Shown here piece by piece: positions 12,208 to 23,600 of a stretch of DNA of 64,000 nt. How positions within the stretch are numbered: the stretch's first letter is position 1; every line of letters starts with the position of its first letter. Source of the DNA: Mytilus trossulus (Eukaryota > Mollusca > Bivalvia > Mytilida > Mytilidae). The position numbers and the translations under genes were made by a program. The stretch spans positions 12,539,911-12,603,910 of the forward strand of contig NC_086376.1 of NCBI RefSeq assembly GCF_036588685.1, read 5' to 3'. Under the pieces are notes generated by a model. The model had not been told where the DNA came from. It ran no database searches and worked only from the letters and a program-made list of their open reading frames with translations.

Positions 12208-15200
12208 GTAAGTAAATTAAAACATTTTCTATTACACTAGCATTTAATTTTTGTTAAGAATTCTAAATTTTTGAAATTATTTTAATGACAGACGAGTTAA
12301 AAATCAATAATCCAAATTACCGTACATTTTTATCTCCATATTTTAGTTGTTGTATATACCTAAGTATCATTTATTCAGTGCATCATACTAGGTAAAAGTT
12401 TATGAAAGACCTCATGAGATTAAGATTTTAATTTTTTTTTCTGCATTAAGATCACCATTAGCAATTAAAATCTAATTGTAATCGTGATTACATTAGCTTG
12501 AACTTGTTTTCATTTTACCTGGTTGATGTATCTATCTAGCAAGTACGGTAAATCATTTAAAAAAAAGTCAAATCACCAAAATATTGAACTCCGAGGGGGG
12601 AAAAAATCCCTTATCAAATGGCAAAATCAGAAGCTCAAACACATTAAACGAATTTATAACAAATGTAGAAAATGGTGTTTTAAAGCTAGCTTAACCTCTC
12701 GCTTATATGCCAGTCAAATTCAATAGAGTTCGTTATCATATGAGGTACGAACTCGTGAATCATCAGGGAAGTAACGATAAAACGTTTTGACAAACAATAT
12801 TGGCCTATTCAAGTATTTGTTTGAAATAAACGATGAGGATAACCACATTGTCAATCAGCCAAAAAACATATATTACAAGACCAAAGTGTCCACTTGAAAC
12901 ATAAGATAAATCATTACCTCGGGAGTATTATGTTTAATATCTTAAAATAGATTAAGCATATTTCATTTAATTACAAGGCAGATTTTTTTTTATCAACTAT
13001 GTCAATATCCGAAATGTCCATTTTCAATATATTTGAACAGTAATTGTTTGTTCTAATGAAAGTTTTTTGTTGCAACCTTGCATTACATTTCTACACCTTC
13101 CTAAGTATATTTACTGAATAATCAATCACTATTGTCTACTTCTTTAAATGAAACTTGAATGTCTTATTTTTTTTTTTTAATTTTCTCAACAAGAAACTCT
13201 TATGTAACAATATAACAAGAATGGTATTACAGGGGATTCCATTGAGTGTGTAGCCAAAGGTAATATCTTTGGTTAGCTTGCTTGTTAGCTGAACCGTGAA
13301 GTCATTTTTAGGTTAGATAAACTACCCTACTTTAAGAATAGACTAGTCCTACAGAAAACAAATCAATCTATCTGTTGGACTATGCTACTTTGAAAGGAGG
13401 GTAGTTTACCCAACCTAACAATGACTTCACGGTTCAGCTAACAAGCAAGCTAACCAAAGATATAACCTTTGGCTACACACTCAATGGAATTTGCTGTAAA
13501 TAATCATATTCCGATGTATTCGCACCTTCAGCACTCTTTATCTAACAGGTAAATTCAAGCTTTTTATTTGCATCAAATATTGTAAGAGTCAGCCATAGCC
13601 CCTTTAAAATAGGTTCTTAAGAATCAAAAAATACAAACTTGGAATGCAATTTCTAAATTTGATGATATTCAAATATTTGTTTTAACAGTTCAGTAGATTT
13701 TAAGTTGCTTCCAAGTTTAGGGTAATATTACCTGTATGATCTCCTTGAAGATTAAATCGGTATTTTATATTTTTTCTTTAGCGACATGGATCCCAGATCC
13801 AACAGGTTACCTAAAATGATACCACCTGCTAACATGTAAGTACAAACAGAGCTTTATAGCAAGTGACAACAAACTGGTGAAGTTTGGATGTTGTGTTATT
13901 TGGGAAAACTAAGTAAAATTTAAGTACTGAAGATGCTTCAGCTGTTATTTTTTCCTCGTTCCATCGCATTCGGTGAGAAATAAAATTTCAGCTAGATATT
14001 AATAATAATAGCAGATGTCTATTTTTCTCGTTTTTTGTCTTTGGTCTTTGATGGATAGTTATCTTCTGTAAAATATATATATACCATATATTTGTCTTAT
14101 ATTTTTGCTCTTAACGTTTTGATGAAACTGAATAACGGATTTTCCTCAAACTAAAAAGATATGCGTATTATTTGATGTTAAGTATAATGCAGGGTATTAC
14201 TGTATACAAGCTGAAGACCCCCTTATCTATTGATTGCTGATGAAATTCTTACTTGCAATGCAAAAAGTTATACACACAATGTAAACAACCAACACTAACT
14301 TTTAAATTACAAGTATTAGGAAAATAGCTCTAACAAACATATAGATTAATATAAGTATGTATTTCAGATATTCTACTCCGAAACATAGATGGCAATGTTG
14401 TAGATGCGGGTAAGTCATACCATTATATCTATCATAACAATTTCATCTTCCCTCATTTTATTTTGCAAGGTCAAAACAAAAACAAATGATAATAAGTCTA
14501 GTTTTAGAATCAACTATAAACTGTAAATTTTGTTTAAAGTGGTAAGACATTCACCTCTCTTTGCTATCGTTAATTAAAACACCTCGAATCGATTCAACAT
14601 CGATACAACCTTTTCTATTCAATTAAAGAGATTTCTAAATTTCAATATATTGCATGTACATAAATTAATAAAACGATTTTTCTATTGCAGTACAGACCAA
14701 CTAAATGAGTAAGTACAGCGACATCAAAGAAATGTGACATTGATTATAATTTCTTTACTTACTTGTAGTTTAAGGATTAAAAATTCAGAACCCAACAGGA
14801 AAATGTTTTAAACGAAAACTATTGTAAGGGACAACCGAAAATCACAAGTCATAGAAATGAACAATGACATGAATATAAAAAAGACAGAAAGCGAAAACAA
14901 CCTATATAACACTACACAGAAAAGTAAAGATTGAGCAATATGAACCCGACATAAAAAGAGGATTCGGTAAGAGGTTCCTTTTAACAAGGTTATTCATTGT
15001 ATTGAATACTCGTGCGTTTTTCATGTGTTACTATTTTCTAATACATAATTATACATTACCAGATTTATAAACCATTAGCATATATCAATGATCTCATCTT
15101 AAACATATTGAAATATCACTTTTCCTGTATTGTGATACGGAAAATTGAATAACGCAGACTATCTGTTCATCAAGACATTAAATAAAATTAAAAGCAGTAA

Positions 15201-18200
15201 TTAATTGTTTTATACATTGTGAAAATCATAGTTCATCTTTTAAACATCTTTTCAGCACCAGCAGGTGAGTTAAGTGTATATCAAAGATACCAGGCTTATA
15301 ATTTTCGTCTACATTAGTATCATCAGTGACGCTCGTATCAAAATTGTTATAAAGCCAAACAAGTACAAAAATGAAGACTATTTAGGACCCAAAATTCCAA
15401 AAAGTTGTGCCAAAGAAGGCTAAGCTAATCTATATCTGGAATAAGAAAATCCTTTGTGTTTCGAAAAAAATCGAATGTTATGTTATATAATTGTGGTTAG
15501 ATTACTTGGAAAGAATATATTACAGTAGTCAGTAGTACAGTTTAGTGAGACGAGTGAAGAACAAAATTATAAAAAAAAAAAAATTACAAAAATATTGCAC
15601 TCCAAGGAAAATTCAAATGGGAAAGTCCCTTCTCAAACGAATGGAGAGCAACTATCATATTCTTGACTTGGTACTGGTATTAGAAAGTTATATAGAAAAT
15701 GGTGGATTTAACTGGTTTTATAGAAAGTAAACAACTCACTTGTATGAAAGTCGCAAAAAAATCCATTGTATTAACAGCAATTTGTGAACAGACAAACAGT
15801 TATAAATTCTTTTACTAGCATTTTTTGGTTATCTGAACATACATATATTTTTTTATGTAGTATGATTCTCTTTGTCACGAACGCATAATTGTAATTTTTG
15901 TTTTCTTAATATGTTTTTACATTGATCGTGTTGAAAGCTAATGCATTGTCGTGTGAACATAATCTTATTCATATGGATTTTTTTTCTCGGTAATTCATGG
16001 CAATATTTTCATGAAGATTTTTTCCTTAATGTTTAAATAAAAAAAGTTTATGATTTGAAAGTTCGTAATAACGTATTAGACTTGTTACGCTCAACATAAG
16101 ATAATGGAGTATTTTTCGGTGAATACGTTAGAGATAAAAAGATTCGGACTCTTGAAAAATACTTTATGATGCAACAGAAATATTTCAATTTTATAAACAA
16201 GAAATTATAAAAAAAAGTTGCTTTCTTTTTATGGTAAATCTATCTTTCGTTTTATTTTCAGAATTTACAACAATAAGTAAGTATATAGAATGGATAACAT
16301 AAGAACATACAAGATTAAAGGCAACAGTGATATACCGCTGTTCAAAAGTCATAAATCGATTGGGAAAAAACAAATACGGGTTACAAACTAAGTCCTGCTT
16401 TCATTATACAAACCCAACTTCAACAAAATTGTGCAGAAAACACATAGAAATTTTTTTTTGAACTTACCAATGTAAAATTTACCCTAGTTGAATTTAATTA
16501 TTCATTAATGTCGTCTGTGAGTCATAATAACTCCTAATGTTCTTTGTATTTATATATTCCTGGCTTACACATTTTGGGGTGTGAGTTATTACGATGAAGA
16601 TAAATCAAACACATCGCGTTTTTTGACGCAAGAAATATGTAAAGTATCATTCTATTTCCACACAGTCTATGCAACTCTCATTATAATATTTAGTTATAAA
16701 AAACCAATCGCGTTATAACAACGTTGGAATGGTGAATATTTTAAAATCATTTACATGCATATAACAAAACATATGCCACCACAATGTAAAACTATAAATG
16801 GTGTTATGACTGAAATATTTCATCATGCAATCAAATTATGGTTGTTCTGAAATTATCAAGGAGGTCCTCAACGATTTATGTATGCCATGAATACGAATTA
16901 TGGAGGTTCTGATATATTTTATATAAGAAGCCCTTTGAATACACTAATTTTGATTAATCTGCGACATATACGTATGGGAAAGAATATTTGTATAGTACTA
17001 TGTTATACACTATATCAATTCTAATACTAGTAACTGTTTTCTCTTTCAGCCTATTCTTGTAAGTATACTCGTTTCATTACATATGAATACCTGATTTTTC
17101 AGTACATAACAATGAGACTGAAATCCAACGACAAGATAATCCTTCATAAAACAAATAATCGAAGCAGAAACAATGTCATTAACGATGAAAAAAGATGACT
17201 ATAAATATTTGCCAATTAACATAATCTACGAACTTCAAAGGGAATTAATCATTTCACATTTTGTCAAGGTAATCTAGTTTATTAACATACTCATATGGAA
17301 TAAACATTTTTCAACTCATTTGGTATTTATAATCTGATACTCAGACATTATAAAAAAATACCAGTTTCTGATCAGAAAGAAAGTTATTGAACCAGAATTA
17401 TGTCGAAGAACGTTTTGTCCTCTTTCTATAAATCAGAAAATTCCAAGACATTCATTATCAACTTTACAAAAAACTTAATTTTATTGAAATATAGATTTTA
17501 GGTACTGATGTTGTTTATCATTGTGTGTTAAAGAGTTTATTTTATTTGTATTCATATTTTTAACCTTTACTGTCTGGTCATTTTTTTGGGCGGGACCTTT
17601 TGGTGGGGCTCATATTTTTGTTTACTTTTTTTGTTTTTGTTATATGAGCTCTTCAATGACTGTATTATGTTTTGGACTTTCAAATATTTATCATCTTGGC
17701 CTCGAGAATCTGATTCTTTAACCTATTAGTCATAGACATATATTGTCGAAGTGCGCATCTAGTGCAACATAATTGGTACCGTTAGTGTTTTTATATAAAC
17801 ACATCAAAAATTTCCAATCATAAGCCATGCTCTTTTGATGTTGTATTAACATTGTAGCATAGATCAAAGTTATTTTCACTCGTGTTAATATGTCTTTTGA
17901 TTAAGTTGATCCATTGCAATTGATATTTTATAGTGAGTCTTTGTATGTTGTGATGTTACACTTTTGTTTAAGATAAGGGTGAAGGTTTGGTATCATTACA
18001 TAGTTTAAAACCGCAGCTGCAATTGTTTGCACCTGTCCTAATTCAGGAATCTTATGTTTAGTAGTTGTCATTTATTGACGTGGTTCATAAGTGTTTCTTG
18101 TTTATAATATAGATTAGACCGTTGGTTTTCCCGTTTGAATGGTTTTACAATAATAATTCTTGGGGCCCTTTATAACTTGCTGTTCTGTGTGAGCCAAGGC

Positions 18201-19515
18201 TCCGTGTTGAAGACCACACTTCAACCTATAACGCACCTGTGTAACGGTTTACTTTTATCAATTTTAACTTGTAGCTGTTTTCAACTTAATCAGATGGGAG
18301 TTTACTTATTTTTCTTTTAAATTGATTGCATATTTACTTATTCGTAGTTACATACCGGTGAAAAATTAGCGTTTTGTTATACTTCAATGCAATTGATTGC
18401 TTGGAATACCATTTGGCTATGACTATTTTTTTGTTTTACAGCGACTGCGCAAAATGCAGGTAAGTTTTTATAACATAGTTAATGTAACTAAAATGATATT
18501 TACGTGTAATCAATTATTTTCAAACGATTAAATTCTAGATTTTATTATTTATTTTAATTTGAGACTACGTTCGTCTGGGTTTTTTTTCGCAGATAATTGT
18601 ATTGCCAACACTTTCGTTTGACCACCAAAAACTTTTTTGTAGAAGACAACAAATAAACGTGTACGTGCATCCACTTATGAGTTTATTTACAACCATTTGG
18701 TCGATGCCATACATAATTTTGATTCAGGGTGTAAATTTTGTCGAATATTGATTTGGTATTGCAATATTTCGAATGCATGAATCTTGGTTCGATTTTTAAT
18801 ATACCATGAACAGCAGCAATGTTTTTATTTTTTATTTTGTGGAATATTCTAAACACGTTTTTAAATGTATGTAAATTATAGACTTCTGATGGTTACTGAT
18901 AAATAAACATGGTTGAATGATTTTAGCTAAATTTTCTTTATGGTGAATATCGTCTCAATCAGTTAAATTTTCAAGCTGGACCATTTTTATCTAGAGAACG
19001 TATATGCAAGAACCAAAATACAATGAGGTTCATAGTGTCAAGATCTTTTTTTATTCAAATGCTTTATAAACAGAATAAAAGGTATCTGAGGTAAGTCGAG
19101 ACGAAACAAAGAAACAAAGTCAAAAAATTTCACCTTATACTAAACAGAAATAAGTAGATTGGACAACATGAACACAACACATCAAACACTTTATGTTTCA
19201 TATTTATTTTGCAACAATTTAAAAAGAAAACGTCTTATTTTACTGCAAATGAGGAAAAAAATAAAACCTTTTTTTTTAAAGGCCACGATTAAATTTTATT
19301 GATTACTGTGATTTAACATTTATACTGTTACTGATTATTTTTTAATGGGTGAAATTAGTGTTTTAATTTAGAAAGCCAAAAAATACTTTTATGGGGAATC
19401 AAATCAATTAGTCATTCAAAATCCTCATTATAAAAAAGATTCTGTAAACTTGTTTGTATTTTCTTTTTTTAGGAGAAACATGTATCATGTTTACAGAGGA
19501 AAAGTGTATGAATGA
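10886..19515 (+). CDS. RING-less double-B-box protein with C-terminal zinc finger built from microexons
   Basis: Predicted nine-exon coding region joining 10886-12207, 13782-13835, 14368-14409, 14691-14708, 15256-15264, 16262-16276, 17050-17058, 18442-18459 and 19473-19515, totalling 1530 nt (509 aa plus stop). Every intron starts GT (mostly GTAAGT), ends AG and sits in phase 2, and the frame stays open throughout. Domains: B-box 1 about residues 5-44, a Lys/Thr/Glu-rich disordered linker 50-240, B-box 2 about 245-280, a coiled coil about 310-405, and a C-terminal WxCxxC...CxxC finger at 467-495. There is no RING, so ubiquitin ligase activity is not implied. B-box/coiled-coil proteins of this kind usually oligomerise as scaffolds. 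The gene converges on the polyprenol reductase gene, with 849 bp between stop codons. Whether all microexons are used together is unknown. Confidence 0.75.
13227..13499. mobile_element. Palindromic MITE in intron 1 of the microexon gene
   Basis: The two arms (about 13227-13330 and 13395-13499) are inverted copies, each with blocks such as CCATTGAGTGTGTAGCCAAA and GAACCGTGAAGTCATT with their complements. About 60 bases of loop separate them. There is no coding capacity. This hairpin would fold in the pre-mRNA. Confidence 0.8.
13782..13835 (+). CDS. Exon 2 (54 nt) of the microexon gene
   Basis: The acceptor is TTTTTTCTTTAG and the donor AT|GTAAGT. It is phase 2 at both ends and encodes 18 residues including DMDPRSNRLPKMIPPAN. 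It repeats the AT|GTAAGT donor context of exon 1 exactly. Confidence 0.75.
14368..14409 (+). CDS. Exon 3 (42 nt): first zinc knuckle
   Basis: The acceptor is TATTTCAG and the donor GG|GTAAGT. It encodes YSTPKHRWQCCRC, supplying W467 and the first metal pair C469/C472 of the C-terminal finger. Phase 2 in and out. Confidence 0.8.
14691..14708 (+). CDS. Microexon 4 (18 nt)
   Basis: The acceptor is TTTTTCTATTGCAG and the donor GA|GTAAGT. It encodes G-TDQLN, inserted between the two zinc knuckles. Phase 2 in and out, so it can be skipped without loss of frame. Confidence 0.65.
   Translation, partial: YRPTK
15256..15264 (+). CDS. Microexon 5 (9 nt)
   Basis: The acceptor is CATCTTTTCAG and the donor AG|GTGAGT. 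It encodes D-T-S across its junctions. Very short, but both splice sites are good and the phase agrees with every neighbour. Confidence 0.55.
15575..15800 (+). repeat. Dispersed repeat, family A copy
   Basis: Carries the landmarks GACTTGGTACTGG, GAAAATGGTGGATT and a following CATTGTATTAACAGCAATTTG. Similar copies occur at 12567-12730, 21445-21670, 24357-24485, 50035-50330 (inverted), 53900-54060 and 59175-59360. No coding capacity; probably a short interspersed or MITE-type element. Confidence 0.6.
16262..16276 (+). CDS. Microexon 6 (15 nt)
   Basis: The acceptor is TTTATTTTCAG and the donor AA|GTAAGT. It encodes R-IYNN. If joined directly to exon 3 it reads G-IYNN, placing an Asn four residues after the second Cys, as in RanBP2-type fingers. 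Confidence 0.65.
   Translation, partial: NLQQ
17050..17058 (+). CDS. Microexon 7 (9 nt)
   Basis: The acceptor is CTCTTTCAG and the donor TT|GTAAGT. It encodes N-L-F across its junctions. Phase 2 in and out. Confidence 0.6.
17540..17810 (+). repeat. Dispersed T-rich repeat with CTTGGCCTCGAG block
   Basis: Non-coding block in intron 7 with runs such as GGGCGGGACCTTTTGGTGG and GTGCGCATCTAGTGCAACA. It reads like a common interspersed mussel repeat, and the TCATCTTGGCCTCGAG block resembles parts of other repeats in this window. The family assignment is from memory of mussel sequence and is weak. Confidence 0.35.
18442..18459 (+). CDS. Microexon 8 (18 nt): second zinc knuckle
   Basis: The acceptor is TTTGTTTTACAG and the donor AG|GTAAGT. 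It encodes F-DCAKC, the second metal pair C492/C495. Phase 2 in and out. Confidence 0.75.
19473..19515 (+). CDS. Terminal exon of the microexon gene
   Basis: The acceptor is TTTTCTTTTTTTAG. It encodes a basic tail, RNMYHVYRGKVYE, directly after the second zinc knuckle, then TGA at 19513-19515. Confidence 0.7.
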
Positions 19516-19520
19516 ATAAA
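19515..19520 (+). terminator. Polyadenylation signal AATAAA overlapping the stop codon
   Basis: AATAAA begins on the last base of the TGA stop. If used, the 3' UTR would be only about 10-30 nt. Another signal further downstream may be the real one. Confidence 0.35.
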
Positions 19521-19764
19521 AGAAAACTTACCATATTGACGCAATCTATATGTACTATAAGTAAATGTACTGACCTTATTAATATATTGAAATATGTCTG
19601 TAGAATATGTTCCTTAGGATGCAAATTTGTAAAACCACTACATATATCGAAATATTCATTGTACAACTTTCAGACATTTATAATATTAAACATATTCGAG
19701 TATATGTTTAACAATGGTTTTCATATTATGCAAATCCAATTTGTAAAATATTTTGGCAACTAAC

Positions 19765-19770
<6 letters not shown>

Positions 19771-19810
<40 letters not shown>
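19771..19810. repeat. (AT)20 microsatellite
   Basis: Forty uninterrupted bases of alternating A and T in the space between the two convergent genes. Confidence 0.95.
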
Positions 19811-19814
<4 letters not shown>

Positions 19815-20364
19815 AATTATTTAATCGATTACTAGTAAATGAAAATAACCTTTTTATATGTATTTGGTTTGTCTGAAATGATACCTGTTGTCGATATAAA
19901 AGGTCAAATTCACATGATATTGCATCAGTGCTGAAGCTAAGGTAGAAAACCCCTCTTGCAAAATTAATCAAATAATTGTTCAACATTATCAAATTCAATG
20001 TTATAAGTCTAAACGAAACAACAGAAATAAAAATATCCCATGTGTCACACATAATAAGCATGAGCATCTATTTCTAAATATATAGAAAAAAATACTGAAT
20101 AAGAAATACATAAACTTTAATAGTTAAATTATGTTTTCTACAAAACACATTAAACAACAAAATGTAATTATTATACAACATATATAATCAAACTTCAAAT
20201 ATCTATTTGAAAAAAGGATAACAAATATGTACATTCGCTCATCATAAATACCATGATTGCGGAGCATGTAATACTATGATGAAAAGTTATTTATCCAGGC
20301 ACAATTTGATAATACTAATATTGTAAAGAACACAAAATATTTCATTAAGTGAGAAAAAAAGAAA
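19811..20364. other. Intergenic / 3' UTR of the convergent genes
   Basis: AT-rich sequence between the tail-to-tail genes. It should hold the 3' UTR of the minus-strand reductase gene. I could not identify its polyadenylation signal with confidence. Confidence 0.4.
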
Positions 20365-20624
20365 TTAAAAAATGTACGGAATTAATGCTTTTCTTTCTGG
20401 TGGATAACTTGGGAAGTGTTCCTTGTACCATGAATGTGTGATGATAGCAGAAATGACTTGATTACATACAACAAATGCCCAAGCGTATAGTAATATCTCG
20501 TGTTGACCAAGAAACAATATGTTCAGGGAGGTGTAGATGATGATTTCTAAGAGGTAATGTGGACATGAAACCAGTCTAAATAAATCTCCATGAGGTATGT
20601 GATGGGCACGGTCTTCCACATGGC
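20365..20624 (-). CDS. SRD5A3: SRD5A3 exon 5 (C-terminal 5-alpha-reductase core)
   Basis: The acceptor is ATATTTTTCAG just after 20624. Encodes residues 212-296 with the NADPH/substrate-region motif HHIPHGD, then hydrophobic helices and the charged tail YKEHFPSYPPERKAL. The stop is TAA at 20365-20367. Confidence 0.93.
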
Positions 20625-23600
20625 CTGAAAAATATATAATACATCAATATGAACAATTGTAAATGAAAACAAATTACAGTACATTCTAATTTACATTATG
20701 ATATTAGTTTAGAGTTTTTTTCTTGTCCCTTTGTTCAGGGTAGTTTACTCTGCCACTGCTGGTTATACAAGCCCAGTAGTCAGCACTTTTTGTGCTGACA
20801 TGAGTTATCATTGATATGGTTATAATAATACATTAACTGTTTACAAAATTTTTAATTTTTTGAAATACTAAGGCTTTTCTACCTCAGGCATAGATTACCT
20901 CACCTGTATTTGGCAAAACTATTCAGAATTTTGGTCCTTAATGCTCTTCAACTTTGTACTTTATTTGACCTTTTTTACTTTTTTGGATTTAAGCGTCTCT
21001 GATGAGTCTTTTGTAGACGAAACACGCGTCTGGCGTATATAAAACATAAGTACTGGTATCTATGATCGAGTTTATCTACTGGCCTCGAGCGCAAAGGGTT
21101 AGGGTTTGATCTCGCCAGGTCAAAGCAAAGACTTGACAGTCGATAATTGCTGCCTCTCCTATAAGCATGTTGGATTTGGGAGTCAAGTGTAAGATGGCAT
21201 GTCTTCTGCGGACTATTTACCTTGTCATCTAATACGACCAAAATCCGACTCGGTTTAATCTACCAGAAATCATGCTTCATATTCATAACACAATGTCATG
21301 TGCTCGTCCTGATTTGCATATAACAACTACCACTAGACATTAAACTACAATCAATTCATCCATCATTACATAGCTTGATGATGAAAAATACCACTTTTTA
21401 TGAAGATGGAAACCTAGCATCATACTTGCGTAAAGAGTAAAATACTAAACTTCGAGGAAAATCCAAAACTGAAAGGCCCCAATCACTTGGCAAAATCAAA
21501 TGACTAAACACATCATACGAATGGGCAATAACTATCATATTCCTGACTTGGTACATGCATTCTCAAATATAGAAAATGGTGGATTGAATCTGGTTTTATA
21601 GCGCTAAATCTCTCACTTATATGACAGTCGCATCAAATTCCATTATATTTATAACGATTTATAACAATCTATTGCTCTATAATTTGTGTTAAATTTAAAG
21701 TCAGTTTGGTCAATTTAAGATATCTGTATATCTGCTATAAAAGTGCTTGTATTGATAATAAAACCCAGTTTATTCAAATCTTAGAAAAAAACCCACATGC
21801 ATATCGAACCAACTGAAAAATGTTCACACCATATAAAAGAGCCAGCAAAATATAAACATTAAGGGAAGGTCTAAGGAAATAAATAAATATTCGATTAGTG
21901 TTATTTGGAGGTGAAGGTTAGAATAATATATATATAACCCAGAGAGAAGCAAAAAAAAATCCTGTGAGTTTCATGGTCATCATATTTAAGATCTGCAAAA
22001 CAAATCTATAGTTAACTTCGTTTGCCTATCAAATACTTTATTGGCCATTAAGCGAACAAACTTTTAATCAAGATGCATAATATTTAGCAAAACCCAGCAC
22101 GTTACCTACTGGAACTTTACAGACAAAGCACATCCATTATGGCTAGCTGACCTATAAAAGTACATTTGTTTTTAATGTTCCTACATAGCTCTGTATTTAA
22201 TCATAGGAGTGTGTGACATCAAATTTTTATGTTAAAATGATTTGCTGAATTTTTTTTAAAATTAAAATCTTCCAATAAGTTAACTCTCTATATTTCAAAC
22301 AATAAACACAACAATTAGTTATTCACATTTGATGATTTAAAAATATATTGCATCAGTGACACTACAAAAAATAATTTCCTGCTATTTTTTTATATTCCAA
22401 TGTTTCAAACTAGGGTTTTCCGTTATGATATAAGCTGTTTTACAATGGATTATTTAAATTATACTGATTACTTTTGTTTGTAAATTTTCAATTCACCAAA
22501 TTATGTAATTGTGGTAAACCTAAGGCTGCAACTCCAATGGACAAGTTTACCTGAGACAGATGTGGCTTTCTGCACTTCCTTGTGTCGTAACTACACCCCA
22601 ATTCCATTTTCAGCACGAATGTGACTTACCGAATTATACTATTTATCGGGTTTGGAATAACTTGAGCAACACAACAGGTGCAACATGTTGAGCACGATCT
22701 GCTTTATCCTTCCGCCGCACCTGAGATCACCCCCAGTTTTTGGTGGGGTTCGTGTTGCTTAGTCTTTAGTTTTCTATGTTGTGTCTGTTGTACTATTATT
22801 TGTCTCTTTGTCTTTTTATTTCTTAACCATGACGTTGTCATTTTATTTTCGATCTATGAGTTTAACTGTCTTTCTGGTATATTTCACCCTTCCTTTAAGT
22901 AGTGCAATCCAATGTTTTATAATAAGCTTTTTAATATTTGTTAAACGCACCACATAAAACTATTCTTAACTTAAGTTGATAGTTTCAAATGCATTTTATT
23001 TACTACTTAAAATTGAATGGAAATGGGAAATGTGTCCGAAAGCTAACAACCCGATCTAACAGCAGAAAACAGCCAAAGGCAACAAATGAATCTTTTAAAA
23101 CAGCTAAAAAATTCAGCACCTCACAGCGCGGTTCGGCTGGCGCCTAAACAAATATGAACCAATGGATTGGTATTCCCATTGAGGGACTATCAGTCCATAA
23201 TGGCACTATACGCCAAGGAAACAGTGCTTCTGTATTGGCATGATTCAAATAATATATTTGTCTCAATTTCAAGTTTATAAAATAATGTAAAACGGCTGAA
23301 TCTAAGGCTGCAGCCACTCATCTAATAGATGGTTGATGTTCCACCAAAATAGTCTCGCTGTTCCAAATTAGACCGTGATGCTGTTCTGCTTAAGACATTT
23401 TGGTTTGTGAACTCGCCAGTTTTAATTCAGAAACATATGTTGTACAAGCGAAAATCATATCTTAATCACTGTTACATGTACATTCTTAATTTCTTATACC
23501 ACTAAATTGAAATTCAAGCTGGAACACTGTTTGAAATTCATACATACCACTTTTGTCCTGTCTCAATTTGGCAAATATCTTGTTGATTCTATTCTGTTTA

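Noticed and set aside
14960..14968. Extra microexon ending at GATTCG|GTAAGA
   Set aside because: There is no pyrimidine tract or credible acceptor before it.
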